The notes beneath the pieces are model-generated. The model saw nothing but the letters and a program-made list of their open reading frames with translations. It made no database searches and was not told the origin of the DNA. Below are positions 14,334 to 21,437 of a stretch of DNA of 30,677 nucleotides, piece by piece. Location of the stretch: NCBI GenBank assembly GCA_049514335.1, contig JBEKVE010000014.1, positions 1 to 30,677 on the forward strand, written 5' to 3'. Numbering within the stretch: the stretch's first letter is position 1; every line of letters begins with the position of its first letter. Source of the stretch: JBEKVE01 sp049514335. GTDB lineage: Bacteria; Actinomycetota; Acidimicrobiia; Acidimicrobiales; UBA8190. The position numbers and the translations under genes are program-made.

Positions 14334-15998
14334 ATGGACACCATGGCAGCGCTTTTCGGGGCCCGGGCCCACGACGACAACACGGGTCTGGTGGCGGGCG
14401 ACGCCTCCTGGACCTGGTCAGAGGTGGTGGCTGGCGCCGCCCAGCGGGCCTCGGTCCTGGCCGAGCGGCGCGCCCCCGGATCGTTCCACGTGGCCACCCT
14501 GCTCGACAACGTGCCCGAGCACGTCCTGTGGCTGGGGGGGGCGGCCATGGCCGGGGCCGTCCTCGTGGGCGGGAACCCGACCCACCGCGGCGCCGATCTG
14601 GCCCGCGACCTGGCCCACACCGAGTGCCAGCTCCTGGTCACCGACCGGGCCCATCTCCCCCTCGTGGACGGGCTCGACCTCGGTGCCGCCATCGGGACGG
14701 TCTCGAGCACGAACCGGCGCGTCCTCGTGGTCGACGATCCCGGCTATCACGACACGCTCGCCGCCCATGCCGGGGCCCCCGTGCCCGACCCGGCCGAGAC
14801 GGCGGTCGAAGAGGAGAGCCTCGGGTACCTGATCTTCACGTCGGGGACCTCGGGGGCCCCCAAGGCGTGCCGCTGCACGCACGGGCGCCTGGCCCGCATC
14901 GGCGTCATCGTGGCCCAGATGTTCTCCCTCACCCCCGATGACACGTGCTACGTGGCCATGCCCCTGTTCCACTCGAACGCCCTGATGGCGGGACTGTCCC
15001 CGGCGGTGGCCGGCGGCGCCACGGTGGCGCTGCCCACGAGCGGGCGCTTCTCGGCGTCGGGCTTTCTCCCCGACGTCCGGCGTCACGGCGTCACCTACTT
15101 CAACTACGTGGGCAAGCCCCTGTCGTACGTGCTCGCCACCCCCGAGCAGCCCGACGACGCCGACAACACCCTGGTGCGCGTGTTCGGCAACGAGGGTGCC
15201 GAGGCGGACGTGGTGCGTTTCGGCCAGCGATTCGGCTGCGTGGTGGTGGACAGCTACGGGTCGACCGAGGGCGGCGCCACCGTGCAGCGCACCCCCGACA
15301 CACCGCGCGGGGCGCTCGGTCGCGCCCCCGAAGGCACCATGGTCGTCGACCCCGACACGGGCCAGGAGTGCCCCCCGGCGCGCTTCGACACCCACGGCGG
15401 GCTGGTGAACGCCGAGGAGTCCATCGGCGAGCTCGTGTCCGCCGGTGGCGCCGCCGGGTTCGAGGGCTACTGGCGCAACGACGACGCCGAGCGGGCCCGG
15501 CTGCGCAACGGCTGGTACTGGACGGGCGATCTGGCCTATCGCGACGAGCAGGGCTTCTTCTACTTCGCCGGCAGGGCCGACGACTGGCTCCGGGTGGACG
15601 GCGAGAACTTCGCCGCCGCGCCGGTGGCCCGCATCCTCGAACGCCACCCCGATGTCGTGCTGGCCGCCGTGTACGCCGTTCCCGACCCGGTCGTGGGCGA
15701 CCAGGTCATGGCGGCGCTCCAGATGCGCCCCGGTGCGGTGTTCGATGCGGAGGAGTTCGCCGGCTTCCTGGCCGGCCAGCCCGATCTGGGCACCAAATGG
15801 ACGCCCCGCTTCGTGCGGGTGTGCCCCGAGGTGCCGGTCACGGCGACGTCCAAGGTGCTCGTCCGGGCGCTGCGGGCCGAACGCTGGAACTGCGCCGACC
15901 CGGTGTGGTGGCACCCGGGCCGTGCCCCGGGCACCCGCTACCAGCCACTCGTCGAGGCGGACGTGGCCGACCTCGAGGAATCAGTCCGCAACCGCTGA
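14334..15998 (+). CDS. acyl-CoA synthetase, FadD17-like
   Basis: About 554 residues from ATG 14334 (ATG 14343 is possible; GTG 14316 lies inside the operator). It is an ANL adenylating enzyme with P-loop IFTSGTSGAPKAC at residues 167-179, FADD-type GSTEGG, WTGDLAYRDEQGFFYFAGRADDWLRVDGEN and a C-terminal TSKVL lysine. The segments FSLTPDDTCYVAMPLFHSNALM, YFNYVGKPLSYVLATPEQPDDADN, VFGNEGAEADVVRFGQRFGCVVVDSYGSTEGG and PDPVVGDQVMAAL follow mycobacterial FadD17, which activates C24/C26 carboxylates of sterol side chains. It is preceded by a perfect KstR-like operator and near-leaderless spacing. It is distinct from the FadD19-like ligase, so two side-chain ligases are present. Confidence 0.85.
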   Translation: MDTMAALFGARAHDDNTGLVAGDASWTWSEVVAGAAQRASVLAERRAPGSFHVATLLDNVPEHVLWLGGAAMAGAVLVGGNPTHRGADLARDLAHTECQLLVTDRAHLPLVDGLDLGAAIGTVSSTNRRVLVVDDPGYHDTLAAHAGAPVPDPAETAVEEESLGYLIFTSGTSGAPKACRCTHGRLARIGVIVAQMFSLTPDDTCYVAMPLFHSNALMAGLSPAVAGGATVALPTSGRFSASGFLPDVRRHGVTYFNYVGKPLSYVLATPEQPDDADNTLVRVFGNEGAEADVVRFGQRFGCVVVDSYGSTEGGATVQRTPDTPRGALGRAPEGTMVVDPDTGQECPPARFDTHGGLVNAEESIGELVSAGGAAGFEGYWRNDDAERARLRNGWYWTGDLAYRDEQGFFYFAGRADDWLRVDGENFAAAPVARILERHPDVVLAAVYAVPDPVVGDQVMAALQMRPGAVFDAEEFAGFLAGQPDLGTKWTPRFVRVCPEVPVTATSKVLVRALRAERWNCADPVWWHPGRAPGTRYQPLVEADVADLEESVRNR

Positions 15999-16070
15999 CT
16001 CGGAGCGCGGGGTCCCGCCCCCGGTGCCGACGCCGGGGCGGTCGGGGCGGCCGCACACCGCCGTCTTCGT

Positions 16071-16076
16071 TAGCCT
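16071..16076 (+). promoter_or_regulatory. -10 element of the membrane-protein gene
   Basis: TAGCCT (TAnnnT) preceded by TTCGT; the predicted transcript start, about 16083, is three bases before GTG 16086. Another near-leaderless arrangement. Confidence 0.45.
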
Positions 16077-16085
16077 GCACTGACG

Positions 16086-17615
16086 GTGGGGCCGCGTACC
16101 GGGCCGGTCGGCAGGGCATGGCGCGTCGTGCGACGACACGGCGCATTATGGGTGGGTCTCGAGCTTGTCGGGTGGCTGGCCTTCGCCGGGTACCGCATCG
16201 GGGAGTCGGTGACCACCGCACCGTCGGTGTGGCAGGACAGCGAGGCCTACCGGGCCGTCGCCGACAACGGATGGCTGAGCAGCGGCCTGTGGGCGGGGGC
16301 GCGCGCCCCGGGCACGCCCGTCTTCATGAAGCTCACGGGAGCCGGCTACGTCCACTACTCCGACGCCGAGGCGGTTATCGGCGTCCTGGCCTGGGGCCTG
16401 CTCGCCTGGACCGTGGGCCGGACCGTCGGAGGCCGGTGGCGAGCCGTCGTGGGGTCGTGGGCCGTGCTCGGGTTCGCCACGGCGCCGCTCGTGGCGGAGT
16501 GGGACTGGTCGGCGCTGTCCGAGAGCCCGTCACTGTCGGCCCTGGCTGTGCTGTGCACGCTCGGGTTCTTGCTGGTGCGGCGGTTCACGTGGCTCCGCCT
16601 CGCCGCCCTCGGGGTCACGGCGCTCGCCTACGTCTTGTTGCGCGACGCCGACATCTGGGCCGTGGCGGCGGTGGGCGTCGTCCTCGTCGCCACGGGGGCG
16701 ATCCGAAGCCTCCAGGGGGTCGGATTCAGCCCCGAGGGGTGGCGGGCCACGTTGCGGGCCAATCTCGGCCGTGTGCGGCAGCCGCTGCTGGTAGGGGCGA
16801 CGCTGGTCGTGGTGGCCGCCGTCGGCGGTGTGGCGGCCGGCGTGGCGCAGCGCGACGTCATGAACATGGACAACGTCTTCTACGTACGGGTCTTCCCCTC
16901 CCCCGACATGGTGGCGTGGTTCTCGGCCCACGGCATGCCCGAAGCGCGCCAGATCGACGCCCTGGCGGCGTCGACGCCAGTGGGGCCAGGGGTGGCCAAG
17001 CTCGTGGCCCCCGATTGGAACGCCTCCACCTGGAAACCGCTCGACCTGTGGATGGCGCAGCGGGCCCAGACCACCTACGGGATCTTTCTCTTCACCCACC
17101 CCGTCTACGTCCTGCGCGCCCCGTTCTCCACGCCGCCGCTCACATTCGACAACGCCAACGGGCAGCTCGGCTTCTACGCGCCCCCGGGCCGTGCGTTGTC
17201 TCTGTTCCAGACGGTGTTCGTCCCCGGGCGCTGGGTCGTCGTGGCCCTGGGCGTGCTGAGCGTGATCGTCGCCCTGGGCCGACGGCTGTGGCGCGAGCGG
17301 GCGTGGTGCTTCATCGCCGCGTTCGCGGTGGTGGGGCTCGTCACCATGCTCATCGCCTGGCACGGCGACGCCCAGGAGGTCACACGGCACATGGTGGAGG
17401 GCGACGTCGAGGCGCGGCTCGGGGTCCTGCTGTCACTGGTGTTCGTGGTGCTCGCCCCCACCCCGGGACGCGCAACGGGCGAAGAGGCCGGCGAGGAGGC
17501 CGGTGCTCAGCGGTCGACGCCGAGGATCAACCCGCTCGTGGGGACGCCGGTGCCGGCCGTCACCACCACGTGCTCGGTCCCCTCCACCTGGTTGACGGCC
17601 GTGCCCCGGACCTGA
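16086..17615 (+). CDS. polytopic membrane protein, GT-C glycosyltransferase-like
   Basis: This 509-residue protein starts at GTG 16086. There are about eight to ten hydrophobic segments (near residues 20-37, 95-112, 120-135, 148-165, 172-190, 192-205, 235-255, 375-395, 405-425 and 440-460). A large hydrophilic loop of about 115 residues lies in the second half. The first external loop carries WQDSEAYRAVA followed by ARAPGTPVFMKL, which resembles the acidic motif and R-x-P region of GT-C polyprenol-sugar-dependent glycosyltransferases; this is suggestive only. The final 50 residues are hydrophilic, and the frame overlaps the 3' end of the convergent thiolase gene by 109 bp. Position between steroid genes does not by itself imply a role in the pathway. 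Confidence 0.7.
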   Translation: MGPRTGPVGRAWRVVRRHGALWVGLELVGWLAFAGYRIGESVTTAPSVWQDSEAYRAVADNGWLSSGLWAGARAPGTPVFMKLTGAGYVHYSDAEAVIGVLAWGLLAWTVGRTVGGRWRAVVGSWAVLGFATAPLVAEWDWSALSESPSLSALAVLCTLGFLLVRRFTWLRLAALGVTALAYVLLRDADIWAVAAVGVVLVATGAIRSLQGVGFSPEGWRATLRANLGRVRQPLLVGATLVVVAAVGGVAAGVAQRDVMNMDNVFYVRVFPSPDMVAWFSAHGMPEARQIDALAASTPVGPGVAKLVAPDWNASTWKPLDLWMAQRAQTTYGIFLFTHPVYVLRAPFSTPPLTFDNANGQLGFYAPPGRALSLFQTVFVPGRWVVVALGVLSVIVALGRRLWRERAWCFIAAFAVVGLVTMLIAWHGDAQEVTRHMVEGDVEARLGVLLSLVFVVLAPTPGRATGEEAGEEAGAQRSTPRINPLVGTPVPAVTTTCSVPSTWLTAVPRT

Positions 17616-18703
17616 CGGACACCCTCGGCGATGCCGTTCATGCCGTGGATGTACGCCTCGCCCAGCTGCCCCCCGTGGGTGTTGGTGGGGAGCTTGCCAC
17701 CCGGTCCGATGTGCCCGTCGCGCAGGAACTCCTTGGCCTCGCCCCACTCGCAGAAGCCGAGCTCCTCGAGCTGGTAGAGCACGAACGGGGTGAAGTGGTC
17801 GTAGAGCACGGCGCACTGCATGTCGTCGGGACCGAGCCCCGAGGTCTCCCACAGCTGGCGGGCCACCACTCCCATTTCGGGCAGCCGCGTCATGTCGTCG
17901 CGGTAGTAGGAGGTCATCATGTCCTGCTGGGCGCCCGACCCCTGGGCCGCGGCCGAGATCACGGCGGGTGGACGCGGGCCGTTGCGGGCCCGCTCGAGGC
18001 TCGTCACCACGAGCGCCTGGCCACCGTCGGACTCCTGGCAGCAGTCGAGCAGGTGCAGCGGTTCGACGATCCAGCGCGACGCCTGATGCTCCTCGAGGGT
18101 GATGGGCTTGCCGTAGAACCAGGCGGCAGGATTGGTGGCGGCGAAGGCGCGGTCGGCCACCGCCACCCGGCCGAAGTCCTCGCTCGTGGCCCCGGTGACG
18201 TGCAGGTACCGCTGGGCGAACATGGCGACCCACGACGCCGGCGTGAGCAGGCCCTGCGGCGCGTACCACGCAAACCCGGCGTTCTCGGCGTTCGGCACCG
18301 GTGCCCGGCCCTGCACGCCGGTACCGAAGCGGTGGCCCGAGCGCTCGTTGAAGGCCCGGTAGCACACCACCACGTCCGCCACCCCGCTCGCCACGGCCAT
18401 GGCCGCCTGGTGCACGGTGGCGCAGGCCGCCCCACCGCCGTAGTGGATGCGGCTGAAGAAGGTGAGATCGCCCATGCCGAGGGTCCGGGCCACCTCGATC
18501 TCGGGGTTCGTGTCGGCCGCGAACGTGACGAGGCCGTCCACCTCCGACGGCGAGATCCCGGCGTCCGCCAGGGCGGTGCCCACGGCCTCCACCGCCAGGC
18601 GCAGTTCGCTGCGGCCCGACTCCTTGGAGAACTCGGTGGCGCCGATCCCGGTGATGGCGGTGGTGCCGGCGAAGCTGTGGCGACGGGGACCGGTGGGGCT
18701 CAT
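17507..18703 (-). CDS. Ltp2-like thiolase-fold aldolase (steroid side-chain retro-aldolase)
   Basis: This 398-residue protein starts at ATG 18703, last gene of the minus-strand operon, 10 bases after the chsH1-like stop. It is strongly Ltp2-like through its whole length: ITGIGATEFSKESGRSELRLA, FFSRIHYGGGAACATV, YRAFNERSGHRFG, FYGKPITLEEHQ, DCCQESDGG, LYDHFTPF, and GEAYIHGMNGIAEGVRQVRG. Mycobacterial Ltp2, together with the DUF35 domain of ChsH2, cleaves the 17-hydroxy steroid propionyl-CoA side chain to a 17-ketosteroid and propionyl-CoA. Tyr301 and Tyr351 are 50 residues apart, as are the two tyrosines reported as important in Ltp2 (294 and 344, from memory). The order ChsH2, FadE28, ChsH1, Ltp2 fits the last steps of side-chain removal. 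Confidence 0.9.
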   Translation of the reverse strand: MSPTGPRRHSFAGTTAITGIGATEFSKESGRSELRLAVEAVGTALADAGISPSEVDGLVTFAADTNPEIEVARTLGMGDLTFFSRIHYGGGAACATVHQAAMAVASGVADVVVCYRAFNERSGHRFGTGVQGRAPVPNAENAGFAWYAPQGLLTPASWVAMFAQRYLHVTGATSEDFGRVAVADRAFAATNPAAWFYGKPITLEEHQASRWIVEPLHLLDCCQESDGGQALVVTSLERARNGPRPPAVISAAAQGSGAQQDMMTSYYRDDMTRLPEMGVVARQLWETSGLGPDDMQCAVLYDHFTPFVLYQLEELGFCEWGEAKEFLRDGHIGPGGKLPTNTHGGQLGEAYIHGMNGIAEGVRQVRGTAVNQVEGTEHVVVTAGTGVPTSGLILGVDR

Positions 18704-18713
18704 GGGGTCGCCC

Positions 18714-19172
18714 TCACGCTGCGCCGGCGCGGGGCACAGACAGCCGGACCGTCCCGGTCACGTGGTCGCCGAGCCCGTTGGCGCCGCGCACCGCCACCTC
18801 CACCACGCCCCGGCCGTCGCTGCGGTCGGCGGGCACGTCGGCGGCGGTGACCGAACCTGACAGGACCATGGTGTCTCCGGGGTAGTTGGGCGCACCGAGT
18901 CGGATGGACACGCCTTCGATGCGCGCCCCCGGTCCGGCCCAGTCGGTGACGTAGCGACCCACGAAGCCGTTGGTGGTGAGGATGTTCATGAAGACGTCCT
19001 TCGATCCGCGCTCCACGGCCAGGCCGGGGTCGTGATGCACGTCCTGATAGTCGCGCGACGCCAGGGCGGTGGCGACGATGAGGGTCCGTGTGAGGGGCAG
19101 GGCGAGCTCGGGGAGCGTGTCGCCGACGGAGATCTGCTCGAAGCCCAGCGTGTCGGTCCGCACCGTGCTCAT
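18714..19172 (-). CDS. ChsH1-like MaoC hydratase subunit
   Basis: This 152-residue protein starts at ATG 19172, the last ATG of the 17-bp repeat array. It is a single hotdog MaoC domain with ATALASRDYQDVHHDP. Asp41 and His46 have the same five-residue spacing as the catalytic Asp29/His34 reported for mycobacterial ChsH1. Further matches are RGSKDVFMNILTTNGFVGRYVTDWAGPGA and LGDHVTGTVRLS. ChsH1 and ChsH2 together hydrate 3-oxo-4,17-pregnadiene-20-carboxyl-CoA; here the ChsH2-like hydratase domain lacks the His, so this subunit should supply the active site. It is translated after the mini-ORF array, which may set its level relative to the upstream subunits. Confidence 0.9.
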   Translation of the reverse strand: MSTVRTDTLGFEQISVGDTLPELALPLTRTLIVATALASRDYQDVHHDPGLAVERGSKDVFMNILTTNGFVGRYVTDWAGPGARIEGVSIRLGAPNYPGDTMVLSGSVTAADVPADRSDGRGVVEVAVRGANGLGDHVTGTVRLSVPRAGAA

Positions 19173-19240
19173 CTCGACCCCGCGCTCATCTCGACCCCGC
19201 GCTCATCTCGACCCCGCGCTCATCTCGACCCCGTGCTCAT
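19169..19240 (-). other. chain of four overlapping six-codon mini-ORFs between fadE28-like and chsH1-like genes
   Basis: On the minus strand the fadE28-like gene ends in TGA (19239-19237), overlapping ATG 19240. That ATG opens M-S-T-G-S-R-stop (19240-19220), whose TGA overlaps the next ATG. Then come M-S-A-G-S-R-stop at 19223-19203, 19206-19186 and 19189-19169; the last TGA overlaps ATG 19172 of the chsH1-like gene. Every junction is ATGA and every ATG is preceded by GGGGTCGAG. A ribosome re-initiating at each overlap would have to step through four mini-cistrons. The reading frames are certain; translation is inferred. Confidence 0.65.
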
Positions 19241-19254
19241 CTCGACCCCGCGCC
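19170..19254. repeat. 17-bp tandem repeat, five copies
   Basis: CATCTCGACCCCGCGCT repeats at 19170, 19187, 19204 and 19221 (with one C-to-T change) and, with its last base changed, at 19238. Seventeen equals 21 (seven codons) minus the four-base ATGA overlap, so each added unit preserves the stop/start overlap. It covers the end of the fadE28-like gene and the start of the chsH1-like gene. Confidence 0.93.
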
Positions 19255-20397
19255 GGCACCGGCGCGGGCGCTCGCCGCCACCATCGAGCCGAGGCGCGCC
19301 AGCTCGGCGCTCGGGCCCTGCAGCATGAGCTCGATCTGCTTCCCCCACAGGAAGTAGCGGTGGATCGGGTACTCGATGTCGGCACCCAGCCCACCGTGGA
19401 GGTGCTGCGTGGCGTGCACCACCCGCTGGCCCGCCTCCGACGCCCACCAGTGGGCCACCGCAACCTCCTCGGAGGCCGGCAGGTCCTGGTCGATGCGCCA
19501 CGCCGCCTGCCACGTGGTCACCCTGATGGCCTCGGTGTCGATGTAGGCGTCGGCGGCACGCAGCATCGTGCCCTGGAACGTCGACAGCGGACGGCCGAAT
19601 TGCTGGCGCTCGTTCAGATAGGCGGCGGCGCGACGCACCGCCTCCTCGGTGACGCCCAGCTGCAGCGCGCACAGCCCGGTGCGGGCTCTGTCGAGCATCC
19701 ACGCCAGGATGTCCGCCCCGTCATCGGGCCCACCCAGGACCTCGGCGTCGTCGGCCAGCACGCCGTCGAGCTCGACGCTCGGATGCACCTGGCGGTCGGT
19801 GGTCACCGCCCGCTCGAGGCGCACCCCGGGGCCGGTGGGGTCGACCAGGGCCACGATCACCCCGTCGGTGGCGCCGGCGCGGCGCGACGCGGCGGGGACG
19901 AGGATCCGCTCCGCCACATGCGCCTGGGGAACGCCGTGCACCGTGCCCGACAACCGCCACCCGGACCCGTCGCGCTCGGCGGTGACCGCCGGGTGCGGCG
20001 TGCGCGTCCGTGCCACCTCGGCCAGCGCCGCCGACAGGCGGGCCTCGCCCGACACCACCGCCGGCAGCCACCGTCGGCACTGCTCGGGCGTGCCGAAACG
20101 GGTGACGGGCATGGCGCCGAGCACGAGCGTCGCCCACAGCGGCACAGGAGCCACGAACCGGCCCTGCTGCTCGAGGACCAGGCAGATCTCGATGAGCCCC
20201 AGGCCCGATCCGCCGTACTCCTCGGGGACGGCCAGCCCGAGCAGGTTGGCGCGCGCCAGCTCGGCCCACAAGGCGCTGTCGAAGCGGTCCGGAGTGGCCT
20301 CGACCTCGGCCACGCGCCCGACCTCGGCCATGCCTCCGACCACGGCGGCGGCCGCCTCCGACACCGCCTGCTGCTCCTCGGTGAAGCCGAAGTCCAT
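19237..20397 (-). CDS. acyl-CoA dehydrogenase, FadE28/ChsE1-like subunit
   Basis: This 386-residue protein starts at ATG 20397 in a TAATG junction with the upstream hydratase gene, so translation is coupled. It has the ACAD fold: MDFGFTEEQQAVSE, LGLAVPEEYGGSGLGLIEICLVLEQQGR, RQQFGRPLSTFQGTMLRAADAYI, and the C-terminal HLHGGLGADIEYPIHRYF. Mycobacterial FadE28 pairs with FadE29 as an alpha2beta2 heterotetramer that desaturates the three-carbon steroid side-chain CoA. The middle segment is divergent and lacks the usual flavin-site TEP/GTD motif seen in its partner, typical of the paired subunit. The last residues (AGAGAGSR) are encoded in the edge of the 17-bp repeat. Confidence 0.88.
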   Translation of the reverse strand: MDFGFTEEQQAVSEAAAAVVGGMAEVGRVAEVEATPDRFDSALWAELARANLLGLAVPEEYGGSGLGLIEICLVLEQQGRFVAPVPLWATLVLGAMPVTRFGTPEQCRRWLPAVVSGEARLSAALAEVARTRTPHPAVTAERDGSGWRLSGTVHGVPQAHVAERILVPAASRRAGATDGVIVALVDPTGPGVRLERAVTTDRQVHPSVELDGVLADDAEVLGGPDDGADILAWMLDRARTGLCALQLGVTEEAVRRAAAYLNERQQFGRPLSTFQGTMLRAADAYIDTEAIRVTTWQAAWRIDQDLPASEEVAVAHWWASEAGQRVVHATQHLHGGLGADIEYPIHRYFLWGKQIELMLQGPSAELARLGSMVAASARAGAGAGSR

Positions 20398-21437
20398 TAC
20401 GCCCTCCCGCCGGAGCCCGACGGCGCGCCGGCGGCGGCCGGCGCGGGACGGAACATGGGCAGCGTGAGCTCGTCGTCCACCGCGACGAGCTCCACCACCA
20501 CGGGCATGCCCACACGCACGTCGGCCGGGTCCACGCCCACCAGATCGGCGACGAGACGCGTCCCCTCTTCGAGCTCGACCACGGCGATGGGCAGCGGGTA
20601 CTCGAACCCGGGCGCCTGGGGATGGTGCACCACCACGAAGCTGTAGACCGTGCCCCGGCCCGACGCCGTGACCGTGTCCCACTCGAGCGAGCCACACGTC
20701 GGGCAAGCCGGGCGCGGCGGGTGCCGCAACGTGGTGCACGCCGTGCAGCGCTGCACCAGGAGCTGCCCGTGGCGGGCGCCGTCGAAGAAGAAGGCGTTGT
20801 CGTGGGTGATGGCCGGACGGGGGCGCAGCGACTCCGGCTCGGCGTCCGTGGCCGGGACGGCACCGCCCGGGGCAGCCACGGGCCGGGGCCGGAAGCGCAG
20901 CACGCGGAAACGCATGGTGGCCACGGTGTCGCCGTGCTGGTCGGTGAAGTCGAGGCGGGTGGTGATGAAGTGGCCGTCCCCGAGCCCGGTGTGCTTTTCC
21001 GGCGACACCGAGTCGATCACCGACGACACCGTGAGCACGTCCCCGAGCACGAGCGGCCGCACGTACTCCTGGTCGCAGTTGGTGGCCACGACGGACGTGA
21101 AACCGGCGGCGTCGAGCACGGCGAACAGCTGCTCCTGCGCGGAGGGCGCCGCACCCTCGTGGCGGGTCTCGGTCCATCTGCCCTCGGGCTGGGACCGGTA
21201 GCCGCGCATGATCCACGCCTGCAGCATGGTGGGGGGCGCCACCACGCCCGGGAACCCGTTCGCCCGGGCGGCCTCCTCGTCGACGTAGACGGGGTTGTCG
21301 TCGCCCATGGCGTCGATCCAGTGGCGGATCATGGCCTGGTTCACCGGGTCGCGCGCCTCGGTGGGCGGCCCGCTGGGCATGCCCTCGAAGGCGCGCAGGC
21401 GGGCCAGGAAGGCCTCGGGGTCGTCGACCGCCGTCAT
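20397..21437 (-). CDS. ChsH2-like MaoC hydratase / DUF35 fusion
   Basis: This 346-residue protein starts at ATG 21437, overlapping the fadE29-like stop as ATGA. Residues 25-190 are a MaoC-type hotdog domain. At the usual active-site position DDNPVYVDEE has Tyr where catalytic members have His, as expected if ChsH1 supplies catalysis. Residues 210-330 are the DUF35 module: a zinc ribbon (Cys231, Cys234, Cys245, Cys248) followed by an OB-fold (GTVYSFVVVHHPQAPGF, PIAVVELEEGTRLVADLVG). In mycobacteria this DUF35 domain binds and activates Ltp2, so one polypeptide links the hydratase and the aldolase. Linker Ala/Pro-rich residues 188-205 separate the two. Family and domain order are clear. Confidence 0.92.
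   Translation of the reverse strand: MTAVDDPEAFLARLRAFEGMPSGPPTEARDPVNQAMIRHWIDAMGDDNPVYVDEEAARANGFPGVVAPPTMLQAWIMRGYRSQPEGRWTETRHEGAAPSAQEQLFAVLDAAGFTSVVATNCDQEYVRPLVLGDVLTVSSVIDSVSPEKHTGLGDGHFITTRLDFTDQHGDTVATMRFRVLRFRPRPVAAPGGAVPATDAEPESLRPRPAITHDNAFFFDGARHGQLLVQRCTACTTLRHPPRPACPTCGSLEWDTVTASGRGTVYSFVVVHHPQAPGFEYPLPIAVVELEEGTRLVADLVGVDPADVRVGMPVVVELVAVDDELTLPMFRPAPAAAGAPSGSGGRA

Noticed and set aside
14945..18850. Very long plus-strand ORF (1301 codons)
   Set aside because: It spans the FadD17-like, membrane-protein, Ltp2-like and ChsH1-like genes in the wrong frame; Arg/Gly/His-rich shadow translation.
19170..19254. CRISPR-like array
   Set aside because: The 17-bp units are directly adjacent with no spacers and sit inside an operon junction; a tandem repeat, not CRISPR.
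19069..20646. Plus-strand ORF opposite the fadE28-like gene with SSRPRAHLDP-type repeats
   Set aside because: The repeats are the 17-bp array read on the other strand; the rest is antisense to a clear dehydrogenase.
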